The translations under genes were made by a program, and so were the position numbers. 60,000 bases of DNA from Glandiceps talaboti (taxonomy: Eukaryota; Hemichordata; Enteropneusta; Spengelidae): contig NC_135565.1 in assembly GCF_964340395.1 (NCBI RefSeq), positions 16,106,209-16,166,208 on the forward strand, in the 5' to 3' direction. Position 1 is the stretch's first letter. Each line of letters opens with the position of its first letter. The notes beneath the pieces were generated by a model. The model was not told the DNA's origin. It did not search any database and saw nothing but the letters and a program-made list of their open reading frames with translations. This document shows, piece after piece, positions 1-12,580 of this stretch.

Positions 1-1390
1 TGAGGATGTTGCGGATTGGCTGATAATGTAGAAGGGTGCAGAATTGGATTTGAAGTTTACAACCCTGTTTCGAACAAACGCTTGTCATTTGGGCGCCCAA
101 TGCGTAGAATTATGACTATAGCACATATTACATTGCTTGTTTGACGTCAATAGTGTCTTTTGAAAAGTGACAGTTTACTTAAAGTCTCGTCGACTGATTT
201 CCAATATGGCGTCGGTCATTATGCTCATTAACATATTCATTTTTTTTTCAAATTACAAAAAAAAAATCATAAAAAATAAAAATGAGGATGTGCTGACTTG
301 AAATTAACAAATCTGAGTAAGCTACCCCCTGCGCATCAACACGCCAGATATCAAAGCAATCTAATGAGAGGTTTTCAAGGAGTTGATGAAAATGACATTT
401 TATGAAAAAAAATCATAAAAAATTGAAAATGGCACAGATCAACTTGGCATGAACAAATCTGAATAGCCTCCCCCAAGGGAACATGCACACCAAATATCGA
501 AGAATTCCGACTGTCACTTATGGAGTAGATAGTAAAAATATAAAAGTTTGACGGACACCTATGATTCACTCTACTCTCTATACCTCAATACCCACCTATA
601 CCTAAAGCTACGCTTTCAGCTTTCGCTGACAGCGGAGCTAACAAGTCCTTGTTTGTAACTCAATAAATAGCAAAAGACTGGTATTAAGTGTGTAAAATGT
701 TTGTTAATGAACGTACAATGACAAACTTTTTGACACATTTTTTATATTTTTGCAATGTATTGAGTTACAAACACAGACTTGGTCTAAGTTGTTTCACTTT
801 GATTTTTCAAGTAGGAAGCTATGATGACAAAATTGTTCAATAAATTAAAAATCCAAAATAAATACCCAATCCTCATCCATATGGCCACTTTAATGTCAAT
901 ACATGTCTTCTATGACATAACAATTCTATTCTCGCAATGTTAGAAGAACTGATTGCATAGGAAAAATCTTCATAATATTTTTTGATACGTATGATAAATT
1001 ACATCATTAGTTCGTGTATGAGTTCTATCCTTATAGTACCTGGTTGACTTCAGTCAACTGCAAGGAGTAGTCAAGTACATTTCAATAAGTAGAACACTGC
1101 AAATACCTTTTAAATATATCTTAGCAAAGATTGTGCCCCAAACATATACACTCAGCTTCTGCCCCTTTAAGTGTAGTACAGTAGACCGACCGTACGAGAG
1201 ATACAAATTTGTATTCTACTTAAGGGGATGGTGTCAGTTTCAGTTCAGATAAAAATACTAGAGGACTACCTAGTAATATGGTATGATATATATTTGCATT
1301 GCATGGCATCACAGAATTCAGTTCAAATTTAGTCCATCTACAGTGCATTGATTGCACAAAAAATATAAATCAATATCCTGCTTATTTTCT
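1..1390. other. AT-rich non-coding region with a diverged local duplication
   Basis: No exon-like frame is seen. About 150 bp around 245-390 is repeated in diverged form at 403-560, sharing the pieces ACAAATCTGA and a CCCCC-containing block, then an (AC)-rich string. The rest is A/T-rich without further recognisable structure apart from the palindrome listed separately. Confidence 0.5.
640..784. mobile_element. Palindromic (foldback) element, about 145 bp
   Basis: The left arm carries TTTGTAACTCAATAAAT and the right arm its reverse complement TGTATTGAGTTACAAA; inner parts (TGTTTGT against ACAAAC, GTGTAAAAT against TTTTTGACAC) also pair. The whole segment can fold into one imperfect hairpin. 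This is the structure of a short non-autonomous DNA element; no target duplication was recognised. Confidence 0.45.
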
Positions 1391-1394
1391 CAGT

Positions 1395-1555
1395 GTTTTT
1401 GCTAAGGTTTGGGAACCCTGGTAACAGAAAGGGGGAAAGAGGTAAAACTGGTAGTGCTTCCCATGCAATGTATCATAGTTTAGGTGGGAACCCCGGTAAA
1501 ATGATGTGGGAACCCCGGTAGATTTTACCTACTTACCGCCCTTAAATAAAACACT
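1395..1555 (+). repeat. Dispersed repeat R1, copy 1
   Basis: Shares with 57550-57720 an ordered set of strings in the same orientation: GTGTTTTTGCTAA, a GGGAACCC-type block occurring several times, then TAGATTTTACCTACTTAC against TAGATTTACTTACTTGCC. Internal GGGAACCCCGGTA is repeated. Confidence 0.55.
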
Positions 1556-1800
1556 GTTTCTTATATATTAGCATCGTAGTAAACCACAGCCTCTTTTATG
1601 GCACCATTCAAGACACACTATCAAGAGGGTTTCACAGTGTCATGTATAAGAAAAATCAGCTCAGGTTTGTGAAAATAATAAATTTAGTTACTATGCCCAT
1701 TTTCATTCTCCCCTTCACCAACCCAGCGTAAGTAGTAACTACAGATATCACAGCTACACACACAAATTTAAGTTCACTAAAAAGCAATTTCTAGTCCAAT

Positions 1801-2015
1801 TACAGATTAGTTGTAAAGCTGGAAATTTGTGCAAAATACTTATTTTCGATTGTTTCGCTGTAAAACAAAACTGCACAAAGTAAGTAGTGATTAAATGCCC
1901 TCTAATACATAAAACACAATGTACCAGTCTGGGAATTAGTAAATAATTAGTTTTTGAAGCTGAAGACTATAAAATCTCAAAATTGTCTAGTAGCGAAATA
2001 TCAAGGTTTATAGTA
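1801..2015 (+). repeat. Dispersed repeat R2, copy 1
   Basis: Matches 58545-58735 in the same orientation: TGTACCAGTCTGG followed by AATTAG, then TTTTTGA, GCTGAAGACT and TAAAAT. It follows R1 here as it does in SNRNP70 introns 3-4. Confidence 0.55.
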
Positions 2016-2398
2016 TAATACACACAAGATTAAGTTTACCAATAGTGAAGGCAATTCATTTAATGACAAACATCATTTAGAGAAGTCATTATATATGTTA
2101 CATGTCGCGTATAGTAAGAAGAATGTGTATAAAGTTGTAGATAACACAGTCTTGTATTACTGGTGAGATCAGTTAAAATCGCACACGTTTCCAATAAAAA
2201 TTCCTTAACAAGGTGGAGGTACGATAAACGTGAACACACACAACTTGGTAATTACTTGTAAAGAGTAGCTTTGATCTATTACAGGGCATTGTGACTGTCA
2301 CACTAAATAAACCATGGAGGGAAAATTGCTCGTATTGTATGAGTGAAAGTGAAGGGGGAGTCAGACATCCTGTCGAACACCCATCCACCTACCCACCA

Positions 2399-2411
2399 AC
2401 ACACACGCGCG

Positions 2412-2463
<52 letters not shown>
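2399..2463. repeat. (AC)n microsatellite
   Basis: About 65 bp of near-pure AC dinucleotides with a few CG interruptions at the left end. Confidence 0.95.
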
Positions 2464-2465
<2 letters not shown>

Positions 2466-3690
2466 TATCAACATTTTATAACAGAATGTCCATTGTTGTA
2501 TGAAAAGCAGGCTTACTTCATGTTGTTGTGCTATCAATAAATTCTGCTTGCAATGAAGTGAACATTTAATTTCGTATTTTCCTCTGTTATTATCTAATAA
2601 AACTACACTGTGTGGGAGTTCTTTATGATTTCTGTTTAAGAGTTTTAGTTATCTTGTTGTATCTAAAGCTAGTGGACAGTCTGGTATGGAATGACATTAA
2701 ACATTAAAGCAAGGCATAGTTCATCAGTGATAATGCTCAGTACATGTTTTATAGTCTACTGGCTATCCATGGAATAGGAGATAGTAAGATTCAAAGCCAT
2801 GGATAGCCTCTACACCAAGGTTTGATTATAGTAGGCAATCATTTTGTTATAACTTTTAGACATGCCATGGTTAATCAGTAAATTCAACCCCTGCTCATCT
2901 CCTCCCCCTATAGCAATATACTACCGTATAGCCTAAGCCTTATATAGTCCCCAGTGGTTTGGGGATATATGGCGCTTCCCTTTCCCCACCCTGCCTAGGA
3001 TTTAACTAATGGCTGTGTTTTTAAACCTAAAATTCAAGTACGATTTCCCACAGCGATGTTCAACACCACTTTACTACATCTTCGTCCATTCCATCATGGA
3101 ATTTTGCAATATTGGCTCATCCTGTCCACTGAGATGGGTACACCTCAAACCTGTGAGTTAGTTCTAATCATATGATGACACAATTAACATTATCTCACAG
3201 CAAAAGAAACTAAAACCCAATGAGAATTTGTATTTCTTTCTGGTAAAGCTTCATTTAAGTAAAAGACCGTTAGCAAAATACAAGACAGATAGGGGAAAGG
3301 TGAGAACCACACAGTCACATACCCACACAATTTGATGCTAGGCCTCTTTTAATGACAGTTCTCCATCAAAGTTATGGTGTATTTAATGTACACAGTTTGA
3401 AAAACAATAAAATTCTACAAATACAAAAACAAATGTGTACAGAATGAATTCTATAACTTTCACAATGCCATCAACACAAGAGAGGTTTAGTTTTACAAAT
3501 TTGTTCAAAATGTGCTTTACATGTAAATCATGAAGTCAATTCAAAATTTGTGTTTAGTTTTTCCTCAGGATTCATATACGGTATATCAAAGTTAGGACAT
3601 ACCAACTGTACAGGAAACTGTGTTCTAACATTTCACGATCATAAAGATCATAAAAACCATAAATAGAACTTAGAAGTAGGGTATTGGTTT
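2466..3690. other. Non-coding, AT-rich, nothing recognised
   Basis: No exon with credible splice sites and no tandem array stands out. Short open frames here are unremarkable. Confidence 0.4.
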
Positions 3691-4469
3691 ACAAACATTG
3701 TCTAAAATTAACTATAGCCTTAAAACAAACTTAAGTATTTAACTTTGATTTTTTTTTCTTTTTACTTGGGTTTATAAAAAAATTTGCACAGAAAAAAACA
3801 CAATTACAAACATTTAGCATGTAACAAAATCACCAAAAAATTGTAAACTACACCATATCATTTTGAATAATATGTCTGACGACTCGTGTCACGTTGCGGA
3901 AACTGTAGTCACAGCGATACGACAAGGGAAGAGGTGATACTGGGTAATACCCTCATATTACTAGCATAAATGTGTAGAAATTATGAAATCTGTGGTTCTA
4001 AGAAATAAACCTTCTTGAAAGAAGTTAGACCTGAGGTATTATTTTATAAACTTTATCCAAAAAATTGGTTACAGTCCTTATGTATACAACTATCTTCAAA
4101 TAATTGTTTTAGTTGGTTACTCTAATATCATGGTGTTTCCACATAACTGTATTGGAAACTATGAAATCTGTGGTTCTTCAAAATCACCCTTCATTAACTT
4201 AAGTTAGACCAGAAGACCTGAGAGGTACTGTTTTACAAATACTGTACCAAATTGACTATAGCCCATACAAATGGACTGCCATTTTCAAATTGGTTTTACT
4301 TTTTACCACAGTCTCCTATCAATGTTATGGTGTTTCCACAAACTATCAACTATGCGGTTCTTAACTTAAAGTTCACCTTTGTGAAAGAAGCAACACCGAG
4401 GTATTGTTTAACAAACAATTGTTGGCTACTGCCTACATAAATGCATTGTCATACACAAAGTGCTGCTGC

Positions 4470-4509
<40 letters not shown>

Positions 4510-4615
4510 ATTATTATTATTATTGTTGTTGTTGTTGTTGTTATTGTTATTGTTGTTGTTGTTTAACAAACAATTGTTGGCTACTGCCTACATAAATGCA
4601 TTGTCATACACAATG

Positions 4616-4667
<52 letters not shown>

Positions 4668-4860
4668 ACTTTTCACTTGATGACTCTACTAATATTATGG
4701 TGTTTCCACATAACTGTACATGTATAGGAAATTATAAAACCTTTGGCTCTGAATTTAACCTTTGTGAAAGAAGTAAGACGGGGGTATTGTTTTACAACGT
4801 CCAAAATTGGCTTCTGCCTTCATAAATGAAATGTCATACACAACATTCCAGTCAAAGTTA
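3691..4860 (+). repeat. Diverged tandem repeat of about 190 bp, with embedded (GTT)n tracts
   Basis: Strings such as GGTGTTTCCACA(T)AACT, AAATCTGTGGTTCT and GTGAAAGAAG recur near 3980-4020, 4130-4220, 4320-4400 and 4700-4780, marking four or five old tandem units. Within the array a 54-bp block containing ACAATTGTTGGCTACTGC is duplicated (4407-4459 and 4562-4614), each copy followed by a (GTT)n tract (4460-4563 and 4616-4667). Confidence 0.6.
4460..4667. repeat. Two (GTT)n trinucleotide tracts
   Basis: A tract of about 104 bp with some ATT interruptions and a second nearly pure tract of about 52 bp, separated by the duplicated 54-bp block. Long Leu/Cys/Val runs in translation are artefacts. 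Confidence 0.9.
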
Positions 4861-6020
4861 TATTTAGCTTTTTAACCTGACAATGAATTGCATTTCATAA
4901 ATGTGATAGAAAAGTAACAGACAGACACACCTCGTTGTAAGGGGATATTCCACTGTACTTTTAGCCCATTATTTCTGTCACTACTACCCTATTATTTATG
5001 AGCCCTGTAGGAACAAGTAGTCTGAAATAGAACGTAAAGTAGCAAGACCCAATTCTTTCTTACTTGAGATATAAATTAACGAGGACAGATGTCTTATCAC
5101 TTGGTTTAGATATTCCAAAACTTAGAATGACGTCAACCCTGTGCTAAAGTATGCATTCCAACTGATGTAGCTTTCTTGTTAGCTGCTAACCAGATACAGA
5201 CCTAAGGGGAACTTGAACACCTGCCATTTTGAATGATGCTTTATGGGAAATGTGGTTCTATTCTACCTTGTGCAGCTTGCATTTATTTTTATTTTTTATA
5301 AATCTTTCATATACAGACAACATTTCAGTGCACTGTTCTCCAAATGGAACCTGTTGTAAGATTACGTACACAGAAAAACACTATTAACGCTATTAACCTG
5401 ATACAATTATATGAGTAACTTGCATGGCAACCATCCTGAATGCTGCATTGTGGGAAATGTGGTATTACTGAGTTGATGACCAACTCTATACTAAGTATGC
5501 TTTCCATCCTATGTTGGTTTATTAGACTTCCTAACCAAATACAGTCCTGTTATATTTTCGGAACACACCAATGCAGTACAATTCTATTCAACAAATTGAA
5601 GTCATTTTTGTACTTCATTGCTACAGATGCAATGCATACACTTAGTACCAATGTAATAGTAATACAACCCAAATCTTGGTTATTATAATTTGATGTACAT
5701 AGTAGAATTCTACAGCTTGTCTGTCTGATACAATGCTGCACTACTACCCACTTCTGGGTTGTTTTTTAGCAGAACTCTAATGTGATTACAATATTTCAAT
5801 ATATTCCACATTTAATGGTAAAATTTTAATCTGATTTCCACATTTCACTACTCGGTACTTCTTCTGCAAATGATCTAACCTAATTATGGAGGATGCTTAT
5901 TATATATGACAAACCGGTTTCACCATAAAATCTTTATCTTCCTCTCTTCCTCCCCAATTAAAGCGATCCCCTCCTGTCTATCTACACCCTTCCCTTTTTT
6001 CACTCAAATCGTTTAATATA
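4861..6020. other. Non-coding, with diverged copies of a TGGGAAATGTGG repeat
   Basis: The motif TGAATG-TGC-TGGGAAATGTG occurs at about 5232-5255 and 5437-5463, and again at about 8740-8765, suggesting an old dispersed or tandem repeat. No gene seen. Confidence 0.4.
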
Positions 6021-6024
6021 ATCT

Positions 6025-6745
6025 AAGAGGTACTACAAGACCTGGCAATTAAGGTCATCCCTATATGACCTAGCAAGTAACATCAACCCTGCACAACCTG
6101 TCAATTGAGGTCACCCCTATATGACCTGGTAATTAAGGTCACATCTATATGACCAGTCAATTAAGGTCACATCTATATGACCTGGTAGTTGAGGTCACAC
6201 CTATATGACCTGGTAGTTGAGGTCACACCTATATGACCTGGTAGTTGAGGTCACATCTATATGACCTGGTAGTTGAGGTCACATCTATATGACCTGGTAA
6301 ATACGGTCACCCCTACAAGACCTGGTAATTAAAATCATCCCTATAAGACCTGTCAATTGAGATCACCCCTATATGACCTGGCAACTGAGGTCACATCTAT
6401 ATGACCTGGTAGATGAGGTCACATCCATATGACCTGGTAGATGAGGTCACATCTATATGACCTGGCAACTGAGGTCACATCTATATGACCTGGCAACTGA
6501 GGTCACATCTATATGACCTGGTAGTTGAGGTCACATCTATATGACCTGGTAGATGAGGTCACATCTATATGACCTGGTAGTTGAGGTCACATCTATTAGA
6601 CCTGGTAGTTGAAGTCACCCCATAATGATCTGACATGTAATAATACCCCTACAAGACCTGTCATCTGAGGTCATGCCTGTATGACCTGAAAATTGTGGGT
6701 CACTCCTATATGGCCTTAAAATAAAGGTCATCCTCCAGTACATGA
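6025..6745. repeat. 28-bp minisatellite of alternating AGGTCA half-sites
   Basis: About 25 units of 28 bp. A typical unit is TGACCT, eight bases (GGTAGTTG), AGGTCA, eight bases (CATCTATA), then the next TGACCT. Thus nuclear-receptor half-sites of alternating orientation recur every 14 bp, giving everted (ER8) and inverted (IR8) pairs throughout. Ends are more diverged than the middle (about 6175-6600). Confidence 0.95.
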
Positions 6746-7018
6746 CAGTAGAAGTCATTTCTTGATATGATCACGCAGCAGAGGTCATCCTTCTAGGACC
6801 TTGCTACAGCAACAAAGACTATGCAATATGCCAACACATTAGCATGTTAGCAAGATGGATTAACCTATGGATGTGTTTATATCACACATGTGGACATGTT
6901 CCTATCAAACACATGTTGGACATGTTCTTACCACACATCTGGACTTATTTCTATCACATATGTTCCTATCCTATCACACATTGACAATTTCTCTTATTCC
7001 CTACCAAACATTATATCA

Positions 7019-7335
7019 GCGACAATTATAATCAGGTCGTTCTACGTCCCGACAACGGGCGTCTATGTCACAGCAATGCATGTCTACGTCACTGGTTTTG
7101 CTGTGTTTAAAAAATATGTGTCAAAACGTTCAAAATTGCCATTACTTTCCCCAATTTTTCTTCGATATTACTGGCAGTGGTATAATTATGCTATTCTCCA
7201 ATATTTTTCTTCATTCAGCTGGAAAACACTTGTGACCTAAGGGTTGTCACTGCTCGTCTAGCGACTCATAGTGACAAAGGCCCCTTAGGTCACTCGTATT
7301 TCCTTGGTTGAACGAAGAAAAATATTGGGAATAAC
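7019..7335 (+). mobile_element. Hairpin-cored dispersed element, copy 1
   Basis: Homologous along its length to 54918-55195 in reverse orientation. The right part is an imperfect palindrome: CCAATATTTTTCTTCATTCA at about 7198 against TGAACGAAGAAAAATATTGG at 7309, enclosing TGTCACT and AGTGACA. Both copies keep a short shared reading KRSKLPLLSP. It looks like a non-autonomous element with a foldback end. Confidence 0.6.
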
Positions 7336-7339
7336 ATCT

Positions 7340-10300
7340 AAATGTACTGTTGATACTTTCAGTTATGGAAGATTTTTTGATGTTGGAATGAGATTGTTTT
7401 AATGTTTACATGTAGAAATCACATGTCAACCTTGTGCATGAGGGGAAGGAATTCTTATAACTTGACATACTCAAGGAGCCATAAACATTGACTCGTGGAC
7501 ATGTAGTAAGAGTTTGTGCGTGTGTAGCTCCTTCAATACAGTCATATACACTAATATTTCATTGAAACAGAAGCATGTTTCATCAACTTCCTGATAATTC
7601 ATACATACATATATTCTGAAAATAAAGCCAGAAAAGATGATTTCTTCTCCCTAAAATCTTTCACCACTCCTGACCTCTGGTATTAACTTCAACATTTATT
7701 ATTTATGATGATTCATTGTGCTATTCAAAATTTGTTTGCAATTACGCAACTTTAGTTCCTTAGCACGCAGCTGGTGTTTCCTGTGTTAATAAATAAGTGT
7801 TTTGCTTGCTAATCACAACAGACTCACACCCACAACAGTAGCTACAACATTGTAACTTTGGGGCATACCTGAAATTATTGCTTTTCAATGATAAGGTTCT
7901 GTTTAAACTTGTCTAACCTAAGAAAAAATCACTTGAGGCTTTTGCTTAACAAAATTGGGTTAAAACAATTGATGGAGAAACAACATGGGGCACCTCCGAT
8001 ATAACTTCAGGCCAATGCTTTTATCAGTTTGTTTATATCTATGGAAGTGGAACAGGACACTTTTGGGGTACACATCAGTAATTTTGTCCTTGGCATACCC
8101 CACACAAGTGCCCTGTTACGCCCATTACATTATAGCACAGATCTATAAGTTAACTATTAGTTATATTAAACACCCTGATGACACCATATTTTGCTTGTTT
8201 TATCTTACAATCTTATATTGATGTAAAGTAAAGCCCCAACATTGCAAACTCCATCACCTTTCTAACACAGCTGAGTTCATACCTTGGGTACAGGTTACCC
8301 CGGAGGGCTACTCAGCATATTTGACTATGTATATATGCCGCCATTTGGAGTATGTTTTCTAGACCTCTGGTCTTGTCTTGTCTTGTCATGACTTGTCTTT
8401 ACTGCACCAACTGCCTCTAACACAGCTATAAATGAGCAGACCCTCAAGCAAGCAATAGCATAATTGAAATGGGGTTTGTTTTTTCTCGCTGAAGAATCTG
8501 ACATGTGGGGCCACTCTACATTATTTTCAATTTCGCTTGATGGTCTAAAATGTGGTCCATTGTTTCTTTACCAAATCATAACTGTACCCCCAAAATGTTG
8601 CCTCCCAAGGAATACCCTACACTGTTCTACTTTAAATCAGGTTTTATGCTGCAATCCCATACTACAAATTCAGTTTTTGAACCAGTCTGCCTGGAAAAGG
8701 GAACCGACTGAGTCAATAGGGAACTTTCAAACCCGCCATGTTGAATGTTGCATCATGGGAAATGTGACAATAAATGCTAATCAATTGGCATTGTAAACAG
8801 TATTGTTACATTCTTTATAACCAGGAATGATCAATTCATAGTCACCCTGATATTTGTGGGAGGTTATTTTTTTCAGTATATAGCTCCAGATTAGGTATTA
8901 CAATAACCACAGATAATCCCATAGTCCTTTGCATCTGAGCATGCTCAGTTTGGATTGCAAGTTCCCTATTCAGATTTCCTAGACGGGATAGGGTATATAT
9001 ACAGTATCCCTTAGGGTGCACAATGTGTCAGCTTCAATTATTCCCTGAAGAATAAAATGCTTCCATTTCAGTTGCTCCTTGGGCTACAAAACTTCCGTTT
9101 CACATCATCCCAAGAGTAAACAAGTCTTGACAGAGTAAGATTATCAGAGTCTCTCATGTCGAACTGACTCACATGATTATACACGCAACATGTATCCAAT
9201 GCTTACAGCATACATAATTAGTTTGTCTACTTCCAGACACTAAACACATTGCTACTACTTCACACCACACATCTTCACAGTCTGTTTTATTTCATGTGTT
9301 TACCCTTAGGGATAAGGGGATGGGGGTACTCATCTAAGAGGTGGGGGTAAGTGCTTTGCATGAATTGAAATATCCATATATCTTTTCTAACAATAGCAAA
9401 TAACCTATCCCTTTTCAGACTGGGTTCAAGCTATTGCTAAACTGACAGTTATGATTCAATATACAAAAACAAACATGAGTCTTTGGTGTTAACCCCTTTC
9501 CCGGAACCCCTTTTCAGACAATACAAAAAGAACATCCAATTTCAGACTCAAACACCTAAAAAGTTAATCCCTTCAGATGGCACATATACACTTATAAGTT
9601 ATAGGTTCATGATAGGAGTACCCCCCCCCCCCCCAACCCAACCACCCCCCACCCCCACCCCCCCCCTTTTACCTACAGTCAAAAGCATTCAAATTACACT
9701 TTGTAATTCATCTGATTAGCTACTGCTATATAACATACATGTACAGCTTTTATGAATCTATGATTCAATTTTTGGTCAAACTAATATTATCTACAGGAGA
9801 CTAGTTTTGAGAAGTCTTATTAAAATTCAAGATTCATAGGACGTATTAAATGATTGATGATTTGATGGCATTGCATGTTACACTTATCACCAAAAATTGA
9901 TGAATGCCATACAAAAAAAAACTGGACTGCAGTATTGCTTTTCCGTAACTGTCTCTACTCACAACTCTTAATTTTGTTTATGTTCTTTTTTTCATCTACA
10001 CTAGTAATAAGTGTCTGCGTAAAGTCAAAATTTTATAACACTACTCCACCTCAGGGGAAATTAGATATAAATGTATAGACAAAATTCAGTTTGAATTCTT
10101 CACATGTTTGTATGACAGGTAACCTTATATTGAGCAGTATAAATTGAAATTCACATCACCTATGCTATAACACTGATTGGCAAATAATGACGGGATCTGA
10201 ATTAAACATGGCTGTCATTTCTCTGGTTGGTTTTCTGGAGGTTAAACCATGCATTACAAAGTCAGCCTTACACCTACATGTACACACATCTGGCTATCAA

Positions 10301-10470
10301 TTGTTATATTTTGGTCACGATTTACACTGAATACATAAAGTAGGCTCCAACTGAACTTTTGACTTAAAGTAACTGGAACAGGTGAAATTTGACTCTGGGA
10401 GAACAGACACTTTACAAGCATAACAATCATGCACTCTCATAAGCAATTAAGCTTAAAATAAGCTACTCGT
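7340..10470. other. Non-coding stretch, no gene recognised
   Basis: Contains a TCTTG/TCTTGTC simple run near 8371-8400, a C-rich tract at 9621-9667, and one copy of the TGGGAAATGTG repeat near 8755. An open frame of 110 codons at 8464-8796 overlaps that repeat and has no credible splice or domain signal. Confidence 0.4.
9621..9667. repeat. Poly-C-rich tract
   Basis: Forty-seven bases, nearly all C with a few A, including a run of 14 C. Confidence 0.9.
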
Positions 10471-11640
10471 AGTACTTGAAAGGTTCATTCTGATTGGTTT
10501 AAGCAATTCAGCCACTAACAATATACTTTGAAGCATTTTGATAGGTTCATTCTGATTGGTTTAAGCAATTCAGCCACTAACAATATATTTTGAAGCATTT
10601 TGATAGGTTCATTCTGATTGGTTTAAGCAATTCAGCCACTAACAATATATTTTGAAGCATTTTGATAGGTTCATTCTGATTGGTTTAAGCAATTCAGCCA
10701 CTAACAATATACTTTGAAGCATTTTGATAGGTTCATTCTGATTGGTTTAAGCAATTCAGCCATTTACAATATACTTTGAAGTATTTTGATAGGTTCATTC
10801 TGATTGGTTTAAGCAATTCAGCCATTTACAATATAACTTGATGATTTTTGAAAGATTCACACTGATTGGTTTAAGCAATTCAGCCACTAACAATATACTT
10901 TGAAGCATTTTGATAGGTTCATTCTGATTGGTTTAAGCAATTCAGCCATTTACAATATACTTTGAAGTATTTTGATAGGTTCATTCTGATTGGTTTAAGC
11001 AATCCAGCCATTTACAATATAACTTGATGATTTTTGAAAGATTCACACTGATTGGTTTAAGCAATTCAGCCACTAACAATATATTTTGAAGCATTTTGAT
11101 AGGTTCATTCTGATTGGTTTAAGCAATTCAGCCACTAACAATATATTTTGAAGCATTTTGATAGGTTCATTCTGATTGGTTTAAGCAATTCAGCCACTAA
11201 CAATATACTTTGAAGCATTTTGATAGGTTTATTCTAATTGGTTTAAGCAATTCAGCCACCAACAATAGAACTTGAAGCATTTTGATAGGTTTATTCTAAT
11301 TGGTTTAAGCAATTCAGCCACCAACAATAGAACTTGAAGCCTTTTCAAGATTCATTGTGACAGGTTTAAGCAATTCCACCACCAACAGTATAACTTGACT
11401 CCCTTTGAAAGGTTCACTCTGATTGGTTTAAGCAATTCAGCCATCAACAGTATAACTTTGGAGCCTTTTCAAATGTTCACTGTGATTGGTTTAAGCAATT
11501 CTGCCACCAACACTATAACTAGAAGCCCTTTGAAAGGTTCATTCTGATTGGTTTAAGCAATTCAGCCATCAACACTATAACTAGAAGCCTTTTGAAAGGT
11601 TCATTGTCATTAGTTTAAGCAATTCCACCACTAACACTAA
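10470..11640 (+). repeat. 62-bp minisatellite with a CCAAT (NF-Y) box in most units
   Basis: About 19 tandem units; the string GGTTTAAGCAATTCAGCCA recurs every 62 bp through most of the array. About 14 units contain CTGATTGG, the reverse complement of the NF-Y core CCAATCAG. Some units are nearly identical (10490-10740), later ones more diverged. Confidence 0.95.
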
Positions 11641-11649
11641 CAATATATA

Positions 11650-12055
11650 CTAGCGTGGGTATTCTGGGCAATCGTACTAGCAACATGAGGTTCTCTTATT
11701 ATTAGATACTGGTATCTTTATCCAAAACAGAAAAATGTCGTAAACAAAAAATGACTATAATTTTGTGCACATGGAATGATTACACTTATTTGCATAAGCG
11801 TATACAACAATGTTTTCGGTATTGTAGTGCATATGATAATGGTGTAGTGTAACTTCCAAGAGTGTGCATGTGCCTGTGAACCAACACAAGTAATCATAGA
11901 TACACAATGGGTAGACTACATGGAGAAAACATGGACAAAACTGTTGGAGAATACAAATCATCTGCTCTATCAGTTAACTTTGCTTTGTATCACTCAAACT
12001 ATTTATGTTTTGAAATTTATCTCTGACATTTACCAATAAATGTGATGTATTGATG
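11650..12055. other. Non-coding stretch, nothing recognised
   Basis: No exon-like signals. A segment at 11765-11830 (CTTATTTGCATAAGCGTAT and TTTTCGGTATT) resembles 30325-30375, so a small dispersed repeat is likely. Confidence 0.35.
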
Positions 12056-12059
12056 TCCA

Positions 12060-12580
12060 ATGTGTCTATATAGAAGTTATTCAATGAAATGAAAATGTAG
12101 AAGTTGTTTATGGTGTCAAATAGGTTGAAATTTATCATCCCTATTACAAATATATGTGATGTATCTATGTCCAGTAAATTAAACCCAAATGCATGTACAT
12201 GTAATTTACTATGTAGAACTTTAGTTGTTCAGTAAACTTAAAACATGGAAGTATTTATTGTGTCACTAAAGGTGATATTTATCTCCACAGTTAATGTTCA
12301 GTGAACCCAATGTATGTAATACGATGTAGAACTTCAGTTGTTCAGTAAACTTAAAACATGGAAGTATTTATTGTGTCACTAAAGGTGATATTTATCTCCA
12401 CAGTTAATGTTCAGTGAACGCAATGTATGTAATACGATGTACAACTTCATTTGTTCAGTAAACTGAAAATATGAAGTCATTTACGGTGTCACTAAAGGTG
12501 AAATTCATCTCCACAGTTACAAGTATAACGTGAGGTATCAATGTTCAGTGGACCCAAATATATGTAATACTATGTAGAAC
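12060..12580 (+). repeat. Tandem repeat of about 113 bp
   Basis: Strings GTGTCACTAAAGGTGA and ATCTCCACAGTTA recur at about 12260, 12373 and 12486, with a more diverged unit before. About four units. Confidence 0.75.
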
